Shown here: piece by piece, positions 1 through 9,239 of the stretch
Position numbering within the stretch: the stretch's first letter is position 1
Layout of the letters: every line of letters starts with the position of its first letter
From: Bugulina stolonifera
Taxonomy: Eukaryota; Bryozoa; Gymnolaemata; Cheilostomatida; Bugulidae
Direction of reading: 5' to 3'
Assembly: GCA_935421135.1 (NCBI GenBank)
Contig: OW285194.1
Location: forward strand, 14,593,376-14,657,375
Length of the DNA stretch: 64,000 bases
Notes under the pieces: model-generated
Database searches by the model: none
Told to the model about the DNA's origin: nothing
The model's input: only the letters and a program-made list of their open reading frames with translations
Position numbers and translations under genes: made by a program

Positions 1-151
1 AGTATAAAATTGCTGCCGTATTTAAAACACCTTCCCAAATGCTCTTTTTAGTCTACTAAACAAAACTCTGTCACTAAGTAGCTGTTTAGGTTAACAAGGT
101 TGTATCTGTGATATTACTAGTCACTTGATAACTGACTAGACACTTACCAAA

Positions 152-2792
152 TTACATAACCAGACGGAGAGCAAGAATGAGGTTGAATACAACTAGAGGT
201 TTGGTTATACAGTCCATATTTCCAGCATTACCTTCACCTACAATTATACAGTTATACACCTGAATTAAATATACTACAATGTATACTGATAACAATAAAT
301 ACAGCATTATCTGTTTGGAAACCATTATAACTATTATTTAAAATCATAGCACAGTGGTTGGGGCACCATAATTGGCATTAAGTATTTCATTACATTGCAA
401 AGGTGTCAACAATATTTGTGTAACTTACTGAAGACAGGCATGAGAACCCTCTCAATACTTGCACCTTGTATTCTAGAGTGAGCTTTATCTGTACATTTAA
501 TAGTAATACCACCTCTGTCGGACACTGTTGGTGTATAGCTCTGTGTAGTAACTGTCTTACCATTCAACTCTAAAAATTGATGTTAAATATTCCACTAGCT
601 CACTTTGCAATGAAAGAAGGTCACCGTATGACCTAACTAATTGTGACCAACTAATAAGACTAGCTCACTGTGATATGTCTAATACATAGACTAGCTGTCA
701 GTATAAACATCATAGCATTAGAACCAAGAAAAACAACAGTAATATATCCTCTGAAGATAAGAGAGTTTAACTAACAAAAGTAAGAACACTAATTATTTTG
801 GTCCAATATTCTGTTCTCCGCACTATTTCTGGTATTGATTAACTATGGGCTAAGACAGAAACTTACTTTAGGAAATATCTTCCAAAGAAAGAATTCTGAA
901 ACATGGAGTATGGGTTCTACCATGATGCCTGCCCTACCATACTATCTATGCATTAAGATTTAAAGTACTAGCGGATCATCCAGTAGTTACATTTATGTGC
1001 AATGTATCTAATAGCTGGATATAAGGTATACTAAATGGACTCACTGTAATCAAACTGAGCTAGAGAATCATCAGAGGTACAAGTAAAGTTAAACTTTTCA
1101 CCTTCAAACACTGATGTATTATTAGGGTAGATAGTCAATATCAGATTGTTTGGTACTTCTACAAAAAGAATCATAGTGAGAAAAGTTATTGCTGCACAAG
1201 AATACCTGCTGTGAAGCATCCACAATGTATAGTACTAGAATATAGTATCTTGTAACATTCGGACCCAGTCAAGAGTTGGCTTTTTTCATGTCTTGCCTCT
1301 TAGACCAATTATTGTGAAGGTTTAGTGCAGCAACTAACAACAGCTGCACAACATGTATATGGCATATAACCTTGCTTGCTATGCTATTACTGCTGCTAGT
1401 TGCTTTTGAGCTGGGACTTCAATTGGTTTGAGGAAATAGCTCTGACGAAAGAACATCTAATAGAGGAGTTCTGCAAATCTGAACTAAACCCACCTACACA
1501 GAGTTTTATATCTACTTTATAATATTAATTGTACAATGTTGAGTTCTTTTTACTTAAAACGAACTGTAATAGCTAATATTTATGCATATGTACATTGAGG
1601 TTGAAATCTAGATCACCTTGTGTTGTGCAATTGCTGCTAAATACTTGTGCAGCTGCAAATACCTCCATCATTGGTGGGCTGATATTAGGCATATTCAGAT
1701 ATTGCACAGATAGATAAATAGCAATATGCAGCAATATTGTAAACACCAATTAAGTTATCAAATTATCATTCTTATTCTTCTGAGTATGACTACCACGGTT
1801 TAGGCATTTAGTTGGTAACTCATACTTGTAGGTTATGTCTACATGTTATACAATAGAATAAATAGATAGTCTGAGAGTTCATGAGTCCAAATTTAGCTGT
1901 TGACTTCCATCATACATGTACACTGGCAAGTGACAATATCTTCATTGTTTACAACGGAGACCATGTTATGCAGTGTTTGGGGACATGAGAAGATATGAAA
2001 CTCAGTAGGACCATGACTGTTCACTTCCTACTAGATGTCAATTTACCTTAAATGTTGACCTATAGGCAGAGTAAAGGTGGCCTAATGGTTGTAATGTAAA
2101 ATGGTATCAGCACTGAAACACACTAACCTTTGATATTGACATTAATAATGACATTATTACGGTTCAGTGTCCATAAGTAAACTATACATATTCACACTTT
2201 TTAATGGCTGTGAATAGGAAAAGGTGACAACATAGACACCATTCAATGTAACATCTAGCCACCTATTGTGGAGGTACATGTATATACATATATATATATA
2301 TCTGGATCCCATAATGTATTGGCATAGTTGTACAAATATATATGCAATGTATGGATCCCATAGTTTATGTATTGGTACAGTTGTACCAACCTTTGATACT
2401 CGGAATAGTAACTTCACTAGAGGTAGCTACTCCTTCATCACCAGGTTGAACTCCTCTGCAGTAGAATGTTCCTCTTATAGACGTATCAGTTATGACAAGT
2501 TTTATTTCTAGAGTGAACCCTTCTGGTTTAGCAATTGCTATACAATCATCCTGTGTAATACTGGGACCTTCTATACCAGTAACTTCATTAATAACTGGTG
2601 AGCCAGTGCTCCCCCAACCTCTTACTAAGCCTTTAGTGCAACCTGACTGAGACACTGAACCTCCATCATGTATCAGATCTAATATCGCTATATTTGTAAA
2701 CCCACTAGCAGTGCAGGTAAATGTCATCTGATCATTGAGGTAGAAGTCTGGATAACCTTGTGATGTGTAACTGATGTTAACTATTTGTGCAG
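152..2792 (-). CDS. Ig-domain cell-surface protein with GPI-type C-terminus (5' incomplete)
   Basis: Four exons on the minus strand join in phase: 2391-2792, 1045-1158, 429-569 and 152-237 (stop 152-154). All three internal junctions are phase 1, the usual phase for shuffled Ig-domain exons. The 2391-2792 exon holds one Ig-like domain with the Cys pair in FTCTASGF and GTFYCRGV. The next two exons together form a second one, with FNFTCTSDD and ITIKCTDK. The last exon encodes EGNAGNMDC followed by a hydrophobic tail (PLVVFNLILAL) that ends the protein, which resembles a GPI-attachment signal. Donors and acceptors are GT/AG throughout (for example TTTTTGTAG before 1158). The signal-peptide exon is not seen; upstream DNA is occupied by retroelement sequence from about 2.9 kb. 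The Ig assignment is seen from cysteine spacing; function (adhesion or self/non-self recognition) is unknown. The protein could instead be transmembrane with a very short tail. Confidence 0.6.
1592..1665 (-). pseudogene. Degenerate copy of the start of the Ig exon
   Basis: This stretch resembles the 5' end of the Ig exon at 2730-2800, including CATTGAGGT, CACCTTGTG and the acceptor-side TTGTGCAGCTGCAAATA. The reading frame is lost. It looks like a decayed duplicate of the Ig exon within the intron between 1158 and 2391, which suggests past tandem duplication of Ig exons here. Confidence 0.4.
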
Positions 2793-2959
2793 CTACAAAT
2801 ATAAGTGAATAGCAGCACATAAAATATTGTAATGGTCACTTATAACTCTGATCTAGCCTCCCGACTAAATGACACTAATTATATACACTTATCTTCCATT
2901 ACACTCGCTTGCATTACACTTGCTTGCATTACTTGTCCATGTAGTAGAATGCTACTGTA

Positions 2960-3575
2960 TACCTATTATGTTGCATTACTGAGCAATTATGTCCTTTCTA
3001 TACCCATGTAAAGACGATGAGGTCCAGTTCTGCAGTGGAGAAATTTAGATAGCCTTAGTTCCTTGTTTGTGGTTGGGGTTTGGGGTAAGGGCGGTCAACC
3101 AGCAAAATATAGAGAACACAACTTCTGCTGCTTCAGTAAAGAGGCCCGACCTCTCAGAATTGCCTGATACGGATTTTGCATATGATCTAGATGGTTTTAA
3201 GCATTTTTTGTCAAACCCGACCTATATTGGGTCGGCCATCGGGCTTCCGGCCGCCATATTGTTGCGCAATTTCTACACGACACTACGTCGTCTTTTTACG
3301 ATACTATGTCGGCCTTTTAACCTTTTTTTTCTTATACTATATAAAGCACACTGTTTTTATGTTTGAATTGTCTCAGTTTATGCTTGGATCTCATTAAAGA
3401 CACATCTATACTTATATCCAGAGACTTTCACTTCGTAGATAGGTCAATCCAGTTGCTAAGGTCTTTGACCTTGCAATCTGAACTGCCTACTAGGTCGGAT
3501 CACTCTCTTTCTCAGTATAGTAAACAAGCATCGACTCGGGACCATATGGGTCGTCTTGAGTAGTTATTAGACTAC
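2960..3575 (+). mobile_element. 5' half of an older, diverged LTR (host of the nested insertion)
   Basis: From about 3136 to 3575 this DNA aligns, diverged, to the middle and 3' part of the young LTR: AGGCCCGACCTCTCAGAAT, the GGGTCGGCC and CGGGCTTCCGG blocks, a TATATAAAG box, and GGATCACTCTCTTTC. It stops at ACTAC, exactly where the young element begins. The remainder of this old LTR resumes at 9240. TACCCATGTAAAG at 3001-3013 appears to continue the old LTR upstream across a 128-bp insertion. The true 5' end is blurred by divergence. Confidence 0.75.
3014..3141. other. 128-bp insertion within the old LTR, flanked by GTAAAG repeats
   Basis: The young LTR reads CCCATGTAC directly into AGAGGCCCGACC. 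In the old copy the corresponding CCCATGTAAAG (ending 3013) and GTAAAGAGGCCCGACC (from 3136) are separated by unrelated sequence. GTAAAG occurs on both sides (3008-3013 and 3136-3141), consistent with a 6-bp target-site duplication. No terminal inverted repeat is obvious. It may be a small transposon remnant or simple filler DNA. Confidence 0.35.
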
Positions 3576-4381
3576 TGTGATGGTACAGGACATTTGTATA
3601 CGACTCCAACTCCCGGACGAAGCTCCATCGCACCTTAAGTGCCTAGTAGTTGTTACAGCGCTACTCATCTGACACTAACATTCTCATAATTAGTGTTCGT
3701 ATACTTACCGTCAACTACATTGCATGTTCAAACCACTTAATTACCGTCTATATACGTGTCTCCATGTGTTTATACTCATTTCTTATTCATGTACTTTATT
3801 ATATATTATTGTATATAGTTACATGATTGTTACTAAGTCTTTTAATGCCTTTTATACCCATGTACAGAGGCCCGACCTCTCAGAATCTATTGATATTCAT
3901 TTTGTACATGAATTGGACCATTATAAGCAATTTTTGCAGAACCCGACCTATTTTGGGTCGGCCGTCGGGCTTCCGGTGGCCATCTTGTTGCGCAACTTCC
4001 GGACGACTACACGTCGTCTTTTCCCGACGTCACGTCGGCCGGAAGTCCTTATACTATATAAAGGGCATTGTTTTACTGTTCATTGTCTCAGTCTTCACTT
4101 GGCTTTCAATAAAGACACATCTATACTTGATACAGAGACTTTCACTTCCTTTTGCCAGGTCATTCGCATAGCGAACTGCCTACTAGGTCGGATCACTCTC
4201 TTTCATTGTATAGTCTGAAGGTCGGACTTGAGATCAGATGGGTCGTCTTTGGTAGTATTTGGGCTACTGAGACCGCTCGATTTTTCATGTAATGCGAAGT
4301 CCTATTACCACTCGTAGGCACTTCATTTCTGGGCCGATAGTCGTCCAAGGACGATCGCACCAAAACACAGAAACCATTACA
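3576..4381 (+). repeat. 5' LTR
   Basis: It begins TGTGATGGTACAGG and ends CCATTACA, matching 8434-9239 base for base over nearly all of its length. Inside are a TATA box (TATATAAA at 4055-4062), CRE-like GACGTCAC repeats just upstream of it, and AATAAA at 4108-4113. This places U3 before about 4085, a short R region, and U5 to 4381. Confidence 0.95.
4055..4113 (+). promoter_or_regulatory. LTR core promoter and polyadenylation signal
   Basis: TATATAAA (4055-4062) is followed 46 bp later by AATAAA (4108-4113). The same pair lies in the 3' LTR at 8913-8920 and 8966-8971. A TATA box with a closely following poly(A) signal is the usual arrangement in compact retrotransposon LTRs, where the signal must be skipped in the 5' LTR and used in the 3' LTR. 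Confidence 0.7.
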
Positions 4382-4382
4382 T

Positions 4383-4402
4383 TGGTGGCAGCGGTGGGAT
4401 TC
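4383..4402 (+). promoter_or_regulatory. Primer-binding site, complementary to tRNA-Leu (AAG type)
   Basis: One base after the 5' LTR, TGGTGGCAGCGGTGGG and the next four bases are complementary to the 3' end of metazoan tRNA-Leu(AAG), which ends ...CCACCGCTGCCA plus CCA. All 20 bases match the human tRNA-Leu(AAG) 3' end as I recall it. Minus-strand DNA synthesis would be primed here. Confidence 0.85.
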
Positions 4403-4771
4403 TAAGGTCGTACTCTTACGATACGAAGCGAAGGAAGGTGACCTCGGCCTCGGGTAACCCGACCGATCTCATTCTTCAATACTTCAACGGCGATTAAGGA
4501 CTCGGACCCGGGAACCTTGGATACGAGAAGGTGACAAACGCTAAAGTGCACCCATAATTCTCGTGGTTCCGCTGGATGTAGCCCTACCTACGCCGGATCT
4601 TCAATCAAAGACCGACCTCGGATCCAGAATAGATTGACGGTACTCAGTACGACCATCAGGCCGACCCGGCCTAACAAACCACAGTAGTTAACTAACTACC
4701 CGACACCCTACAGACATCAAACCGAGGACGACACGTCCCATTCACTAAGGAGGCTTAATCTATACTCAGCA

Positions 4772-5632
4772 ATGGCTAGCGATATAGACAGGCTAGTAGA
4801 GGTAATCGGACAGTACATAGAAGTAGCTCGACCTCAGCCGCCTCAACCCTCTTTCAAGACACCACAGTTCGACGGACAAGGGGACGTCGAGTTCTTTATA
4901 GAACAGTTCCTGACCATAGCCGAGGCAAACGACTGGAGCCCGGCAGCCATGTACCTTCACTTAAGAGAAGCCCTCAAGGGACCGGCGCAAGAATGTGGCC
5001 GACCCGGCACCTCGGAAGGGATCTTCGAAGCTCTACGCGCCCGATACGGGCTGACAGATAAAGAAGCTAGACTCCAGCTCATACAGCTGCGGAAAGATCC
5101 CGGCATGTCATTACAAGAACATGCCACCTTAGTCAAGAAACTTGTACATGTGGCTTTCCAGGAACTACCCGAAGCGCACCGCCGGGTATTGGCTGTGGAA
5201 AACTTCAGTAACTCTCTTGAGGACGGACACCTACAGAGACACCTCTTGGCGATAAACCCCAGAGACGTGGACTCGGCCGTCCGAGCCGGAAACGACTTCC
5301 TGCTCGTCAAGGGACCTTCCCGTGGAAGTAAAGCCCCCCAAATCAGGGCAGTCACAGAACCCGAGCCGGAAACACCCCAAATAAATACAGTGGACTCCGA
5401 CCTGACCTGGATCAACGACCTGAAAGAGGCCATCCAGACACTCAGCCAAGAAGTCAGACGACTTCGAGGACTACTAGATGCCCCCAGAGCACCAGAACCT
5501 CGGAACAGACCCTGCTGGCAGACCAGCAAGAAGCCTGGTCCCCCTCCTCAACGGACCAATGGGAACACTCCCCCCACATATCCAGAGCCGCCAGTACCCG
5601 AGTCGGGAAAAGGCTCCGGCCCGAGACAGTAG
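4772..5632 (+). CDS. gag: Gag (capsid-type) protein of the LTR element
   Basis: An uninterrupted 286-codon frame starts at the first ATG of a long leader after the primer site. Residues about 25-170 look like a retrotransposon Gag capsid: FDGQGDVEFFIEQF near the start, then WSPAAMYLHLREALKGPAQ, then a helical region ending NSLEDGHLQRHLLAI. The C-terminal 100 residues are Pro/Arg-rich with a short predicted coiled coil (LKEAIQTLSQEVRRLRGLL). No CCHC zinc knuckle is visible, so RNA binding may rely on the basic tail. The frame ends in TAG inside the loop of the frameshift stem. Its product would assemble into particles carrying element RNA. Confidence 0.85.
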   Translation: MASDIDRLVEVIGQYIEVARPQPPQPSFKTPQFDGQGDVEFFIEQFLTIAEANDWSPAAMYLHLREALKGPAQECGRPGTSEGIFEALRARYGLTDKEARLQLIQLRKDPGMSLQEHATLVKKLVHVAFQELPEAHRRVLAVENFSNSLEDGHLQRHLLAINPRDVDSAVRAGNDFLLVKGPSRGSKAPQIRAVTEPEPETPQINTVDSDLTWINDLKEAIQTLSQEVRRLRGLLDAPRAPEPRNRPCWQTSKKPGPPPQRTNGNTPPTYPEPPVPESGKGSGPRQ

Positions 5633-5649
5633 AGGCTGGCACTCGGGCC
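5605..5649 (+). promoter_or_regulatory. -1 ribosomal frameshift signal between gag and protease
   Basis: In the gag frame the bases read TCG GGA AAA, giving heptamer GGGAAAA (5605-5611) of form X XXY YYZ. After a 6-base spacer, GGCCCGAG (5618-5625) pairs perfectly with CTCGGGCC (5642-5649). The loop contains the gag stop codon. The protease frame is exactly -1 relative to gag (gag codons start at positions equal to 2 mod 3, protease at 1 mod 3). It is open across the slip site and has no ATG before the DTG motif. These are the standard parts of a -1 frameshift element. Confidence 0.8.
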
Positions 5650-6528
5650 CTACAAGTTCCTCACACCTCTCACATTTCCATCTCGGAAGACCGTCCCAAG
5701 TATCCGGTCGGCAAGGCCGACCCTCCTTCTAAAACAGTAACTCAAGTGACATATGTGAAGCCGCATGTACCTAGCCTGTACATACAAGGACGACTATGTA
5801 GCCAAGACGTAACCCTACTCTTGGACACGGGCTGCACGACCAACCTGATATCACCTCGCATCCTGAAGAAGCTGCAGAGACCCGACCTAGAGGTCCTACC
5901 AGTAAGTCAGCCGTACGGCAAGATGGCCGACCGTTCGACTCTCAAGTTCGAGGGAATGGTGAGGCTACCTATGGTAGTCGGTCGCACCTTCAGCCAAGAA
6001 CTGTTCCTCATCGGCTCCATACCAGAAGATGGCGTCCTAGGGATGCCCTACCTGACTAAGCACAAGTGTTCTGTAAACTGCCATACCGCTAAGGTATACA
6101 CCAGCCGAGATCAATGGCCGTGTGTCAATAGAACGGGAAGCCCTTATACATTGAGGACGATGTCTGAGATGAAGCCTAGTACGCTTCCGCCCGATGTCGA
6201 TGACCCATGCCGACGTCCTGGACACCCACACAGAGGACCAGGGGCCGAGGGAGGAACGGATAATTCAGTACCTAGTACACCTGCGCCCGACGCCGATGAT
6301 CAATGCCGACGTCAAGGACACCCCCACAGAGGATCCAGGGCCGAAGAAGGAACGGGAAGCTCATCACTTAGTACACCTGCGCCCGACGTCAATGATCAAT
6401 GCCGACGTCAAGGACACACCCACAGAGGATCCAGGGCCGAGGGAGGAAAAGGATCATTACCGCCCAGTACAACTCCGCATGGCGTCGATGAACAATGCCG
6501 ACGCCCTGGCTACCCGATAGGGGGCTAG
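5611..6528 (+). CDS. pro: Aspartic protease ORF of the LTR element with C-terminal tandem repeats
   Basis: The frame is open from the slip site (5611) to TAG at 6526-6528 and would be translated as a Gag-Pro fusion. The retropepsin active site is seen as TLLLDTGCTTNLIS, followed by the flap and second core (GVLGMPYL near codon 145), as in Ty3/Gypsy proteases. After about residue 180 the protein turns into four 32-residue repeats with the core CRRxGHPHRGxxAE, encoded by 96-bp DNA repeats. There is no reverse transcriptase after the protease, which is where pol would normally continue. The frame overlaps the next ORF by 34 bp. Confidence 0.75.
   Translation, partial: RLRPETVEAGTRALQVPHTSHISISEDRPKYPVGKADPPSKTVTQVTYVKPHVPSLYIQGRLCSQDVTLLLDTGCTTNLISPRILKKLQRPDLEVLPVSQPYGKMADRSTLKFEGMVRLPMVVGRTFSQELFLIGSIPEDGVLGMPYLTKHKCSVNCHTAKVYTSRDQWPCVNRTGSPYTLRTMSEMKPSTLPPDVDDPCRRPGHPHRGPGAEGGTDNSVPSTPAPDADDQCRRQGHPHRGSRAEEGTGSSSLSTPAPDVNDQCRRQGHTHRGSRAEGGKGSLPPSTTPHGVDEQCRRPGYPIGG
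6205..6528 (+). repeat. 96-bp in-frame tandem repeat inside the protease ORF
   Basis: CATGCCGACG or CAATGCCGACG recurs at about 6205, 6301, 6397 and 6493, an exact 96-bp spacing. Each unit encodes 32 residues around D(D/N/E)QCRRxGH-PHRG. The period is a multiple of three and keeps the frame open, suggesting that the repeats are translated. Confidence 0.85.
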
Positions 6529-8438
6529 AAGCCGAGGGAGGAACAGCGAAGAAGAAGAGGCAAGTAGAGGACCAGGGCCGACAGGCTAAAAAGCCGCGCA
6601 TCCAGGAACGTAGACAAGGTGCAAACCGCCTCGAGGAAGGTGCTGTCGACTATTTCCAGCACCCGATATTCCCACCGCCCGACTGGGGCAGAGGTTCAAA
6701 AGGCAGACCCTCCTACGTCCGGATGCTTACGCCCTACACTAGGAAAAACAGACCCCTACCATACGGGAGGAAAGCCCGGTGGAAGCGAGGCCGACCCCCA
6801 GAGGTTATACTAGAAAGGATTCATCACAAATGGGCTGCCCAGACGACTACCTATCGTAGGCCGACACGGCCAGGCCCGTGTTTACTCTCCAATTCAACAG
6901 ACAGATCCGGTGACCCAGACAACCTTGAGATCAAAATAGATCTAACAACCGGGGTCAGACGAGTGCACTTCCGCCGCAACGTAGCCCTACTACATGGTGA
7001 GAAGCTAGCTGTTGCAGACATAACGTCGCACACCACAAGGAGAACCAGGGCAGCCCCCACACCTATAAAAGGCCAGGATCCAGATGGATCCCCCAGTACC
7101 TTCAACACCACCACTCAGTCAACACCTAGTCGGACAACAGAGCACTCTATTCAAGACTCATCAATAAGGGCGGTGCCCTCTCTAGTCGGCCTACTCATGG
7201 ACTTACCAGGTGAGCCAATAGACTTGGACGAGGTACTGTTGCTTTTGGACGACGACGACTTATATGCTGATCTCGGGAACTCTTCGAGGGATGAGGTCGT
7301 GCCAGTCGGGTCGGGTCATGCTGAAGTGCCTTCGGTACTTCGGGACGATACCGTCCTAACCGACTCGGACATGCACCGCCTCCCCTCCGGGACGACCTCG
7401 GACACGCACATGTATTCCAATGATATTGTACACAGTGTGACTGAGTCGGGTGACGAGGACGACTCGGCCTACGCAAAACTTGATAATCTAAATGATCAAC
7501 CTCTTGTATCTACACTTTCTCTTATAGAGACCTCTCCAGAGACGCCTGTACCGCAGTCTCAACTTTGCTGGATCTCTCCACGGACCAGTAGTGATATACG
7601 TCGGACAGCCCGATGTAAAGGAAGGAACTCCTATTGTCGACTATGTAGGCTAGAAGGGAAGGAGAACACCATCAAGGCTCACACACGCCAACACTTTACC
7701 CAGTTCTTCTGTTCCTGTGGAGTCAGCGCCCGTGATGCAGAGACTGTCCATCGGCATCAAAGCCAGACAGGCCACGGAGCCATCCAGTATGAAGTGGATT
7801 CCCACATGTTCCAGCTTTTGCTCAAGGCGATGAAGCTCGACAAGAGGGTCGTCTACCCCTCATGTATCCCAGCAGACGTTGGACCAAAACCTTTCGCTAT
7901 ACCAGCTCCTCCAGAAGCTGAAGCCAGAGCAGCAGTGGTGCGACTGACACCTCCTCCTGCCCCAAAGAAAACAAATAAAAGAAAGTCGCCCTGGGAGCGA
8001 CTAAGCAGTCCAAAGCAACCACAGACTCGCATGGACCCTCTAGCCTTGGACCATAGAGGGACTGATACTTACGACATACCCAAACGTCGGCCCCGGCCGC
8101 CTAAGGCTAGACCCGGATCAGACAAGGCCGTCCCATTGTCGACCAGCCCTCCAAATACTAAAAGCACAAAGAAGACTCTTGAATCCCGCACACCTACAGC
8201 AGAATTCCAGAAGGAGAGAGAACGATTGTGTGCCACTTTAAGCAATCGTATCGGACGCCTCCGGCACCAATTACATATACTCCAGCAGAGACTTCTTCAC
8301 TCACACATTAGAGACCGGCTCACTATAGTCCAGCAGACAGAAGCCGTACAAGACGAAATATCCCTCCACCAACGGCTCACGGAGCAGATCCTTAAACACA
8401 CTCGAAAAGATAGTGCCAAGGATCGGGGGGCTATGTGA
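6495..8438 (+). CDS. ORF3 of the LTR element: basic/zinc-finger/coiled-coil protein, no pol motifs
   Basis: A 647-codon frame, -1 relative to the protease and overlapping it by 34 bp, starts at ATG 6495 and ends with TGA inside the first bases of the 3' LTR. Seen in order: a Lys/Arg-rich N-terminus (AKKKRQVEDQ, AKKPRIQERR) like a nuclear-localisation signal; an acidic Asp/Ser-rich middle (LLLDDDDLYADLG); paired C2H2-like fingers near residues 380-430 (CRLCRLEG...HTRQH, then FFCSCG...HRHQSQTGH); a Pro/Lys-rich linker; and a helical coiled-coil C-terminus (about 570-640). I recognise no family. It occupies the place of reverse transcriptase/integrase. It could be an acquired host or transposon DNA-binding protein, or an element-specific accessory protein. 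Confidence 0.65.
   Translation: MPTPWLPDRGLEAEGGTAKKKRQVEDQGRQAKKPRIQERRQGANRLEEGAVDYFQHPIFPPPDWGRGSKGRPSYVRMLTPYTRKNRPLPYGRKARWKRGRPPEVILERIHHKWAAQTTTYRRPTRPGPCLLSNSTDRSGDPDNLEIKIDLTTGVRRVHFRRNVALLHGEKLAVADITSHTTRRTRAAPTPIKGQDPDGSPSTFNTTTQSTPSRTTEHSIQDSSIRAVPSLVGLLMDLPGEPIDLDEVLLLLDDDDLYADLGNSSRDEVVPVGSGHAEVPSVLRDDTVLTDSDMHRLPSGTTSDTHMYSNDIVHSVTESGDEDDSAYAKLDNLNDQPLVSTLSLIETSPETPVPQSQLCWISPRTSSDIRRTARCKGRNSYCRLCRLEGKENTIKAHTRQHFTQFFCSCGVSARDAETVHRHQSQTGHGAIQYEVDSHMFQLLLKAMKLDKRVVYPSCIPADVGPKPFAIPAPPEAEARAAVVRLTPPPAPKKTNKRKSPWERLSSPKQPQTRMDPLALDHRGTDTYDIPKRRPRPPKARPGSDKAVPLSTSPPNTKSTKKTLESRTPTAEFQKERERLCATLSNRIGRLRHQLHILQQRLLHSHIRDRLTIVQQTEAVQDEISLHQRLTEQILKHTRKDSAKDRGAM
8418..8433 (+). promoter_or_regulatory. 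Polypurine tract next to the 3' LTR
   Basis: AAGGATCGGGGGG followed by CTA lies immediately before the 3' LTR. It is a short, slightly interrupted purine run at the position expected for plus-strand priming. Confidence 0.55.
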
Positions 8439-9239
8439 TGGTACAGGACATTTTTATACGACTCCAACTCCCGGACGAAGCTCCATCGCACCTTAAGTGC
8501 CTAGTAGTTGTTACAGCGCTACTCATCTGACACTAACATTCTCATAATTAGTGTTCGTATACTTACCGTCAACTACATTGCCTGTTCAAACCACTTAATT
8601 ACCGTCTATATATGTGTCTCCATGTGTTTATACTCATTTCTTATTCATGTAATTTATTATATGTTATTGTATATAGTTACATGATTGTTACTAAGTCTTT
8701 TAATGCCTTTTATACCCATGTACAGAGGCCCGACCTCTCAGAATCCATTGATATTCATTTTGTACATGAATTGGACCATTATAAGCAACTTTTGTAGAAC
8801 CCGTCCTATTTTGGGTCGGCCGTCGGGCTTCCGGCGGCCATCTTGTTGCGCAACTTCCGGACGACCACACGTCGTCTTTTCCCGACGTCACGTCGGCCGG
8901 AAGTCCTTATACTATATAAAGGGCATTGTTTTACTGTTCATTGTCTCAGTCTTCACTTGGCTTTCAATAAAGACACATCTATACTTGATACAGAGACTTT
9001 CACTTCCTTTTGCCAGGTCATTCGCATAGCAAACTGCCTACTAGGTCGGATCACTCTCTTTCATTGTATAGTCTGAAGGTCGGACTTGAGATCAGATGGG
9101 TCGTCTTTGGTAGTATTTGGGCTACTGAGACCGCTCGATCTTTCATGTAATGCGAAGTCCTATTACCACTCGTAGGCACTTCATTTCTGGGTCGATAGTC
9201 GTCCAAGGACGACTGCACCAAAACACAGAAACCATTACA
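8434..9239 (+). repeat. 3' LTR
   Basis: 806 bp, starting TGTGATGG and ending CATTACA, and nearly identical to 3576-4381. The stop codon of ORF3 falls in its first five bases. It is followed by CTAC, which repeats the bases before the 5' LTR. Confidence 0.95.

Larger units (their letters stand above)
3576..9239 (+). mobile_element. Full-length Ty3/Gypsy-like LTR element, gag-pro-ORF3, lacking pol
   Basis: Near-identical 806-bp LTRs (3576-4381 and 8434-9239), TG...CA ends, a tRNA-Leu primer site and a purine tract define an LTR retrotransposon of 5664 bp. The flanking CTAC (3572-3575 and 9240-9243) is a 4-bp target duplication. Internal reading frames are Gag (4772-5632), a -1-frame protease (5611-6528) and a 647-codon ORF (6495-8438). 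No reverse transcriptase YxDD, RNase H or integrase motif is visible in any internal frame, so the copy is probably non-autonomous and mobilised in trans. Near-identity of the LTRs and intact ORFs suggest a young insertion. Base composition is clearly more GC-rich than the host DNA. Ty3/Gypsy affiliation is inferred from the Gag-DTG protease order and the primer site. Confidence 0.9.

Noticed and set aside
3724..4218. 164-codon and 114-codon open frames within the LTRs (also at 8612-9076 and 12080-12529)
   Set aside because: They repeat in every LTR copy, lie across the TATA box and poly(A) signal and change frame between copies; they are chance frames in LTR sequence.
4957..5529. 190-codon minus-strand frame opposite gag
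   Set aside because: A shadow of the GC-rich gag reading frame; Gag on the plus strand has recognisable motifs and fits the element layout.
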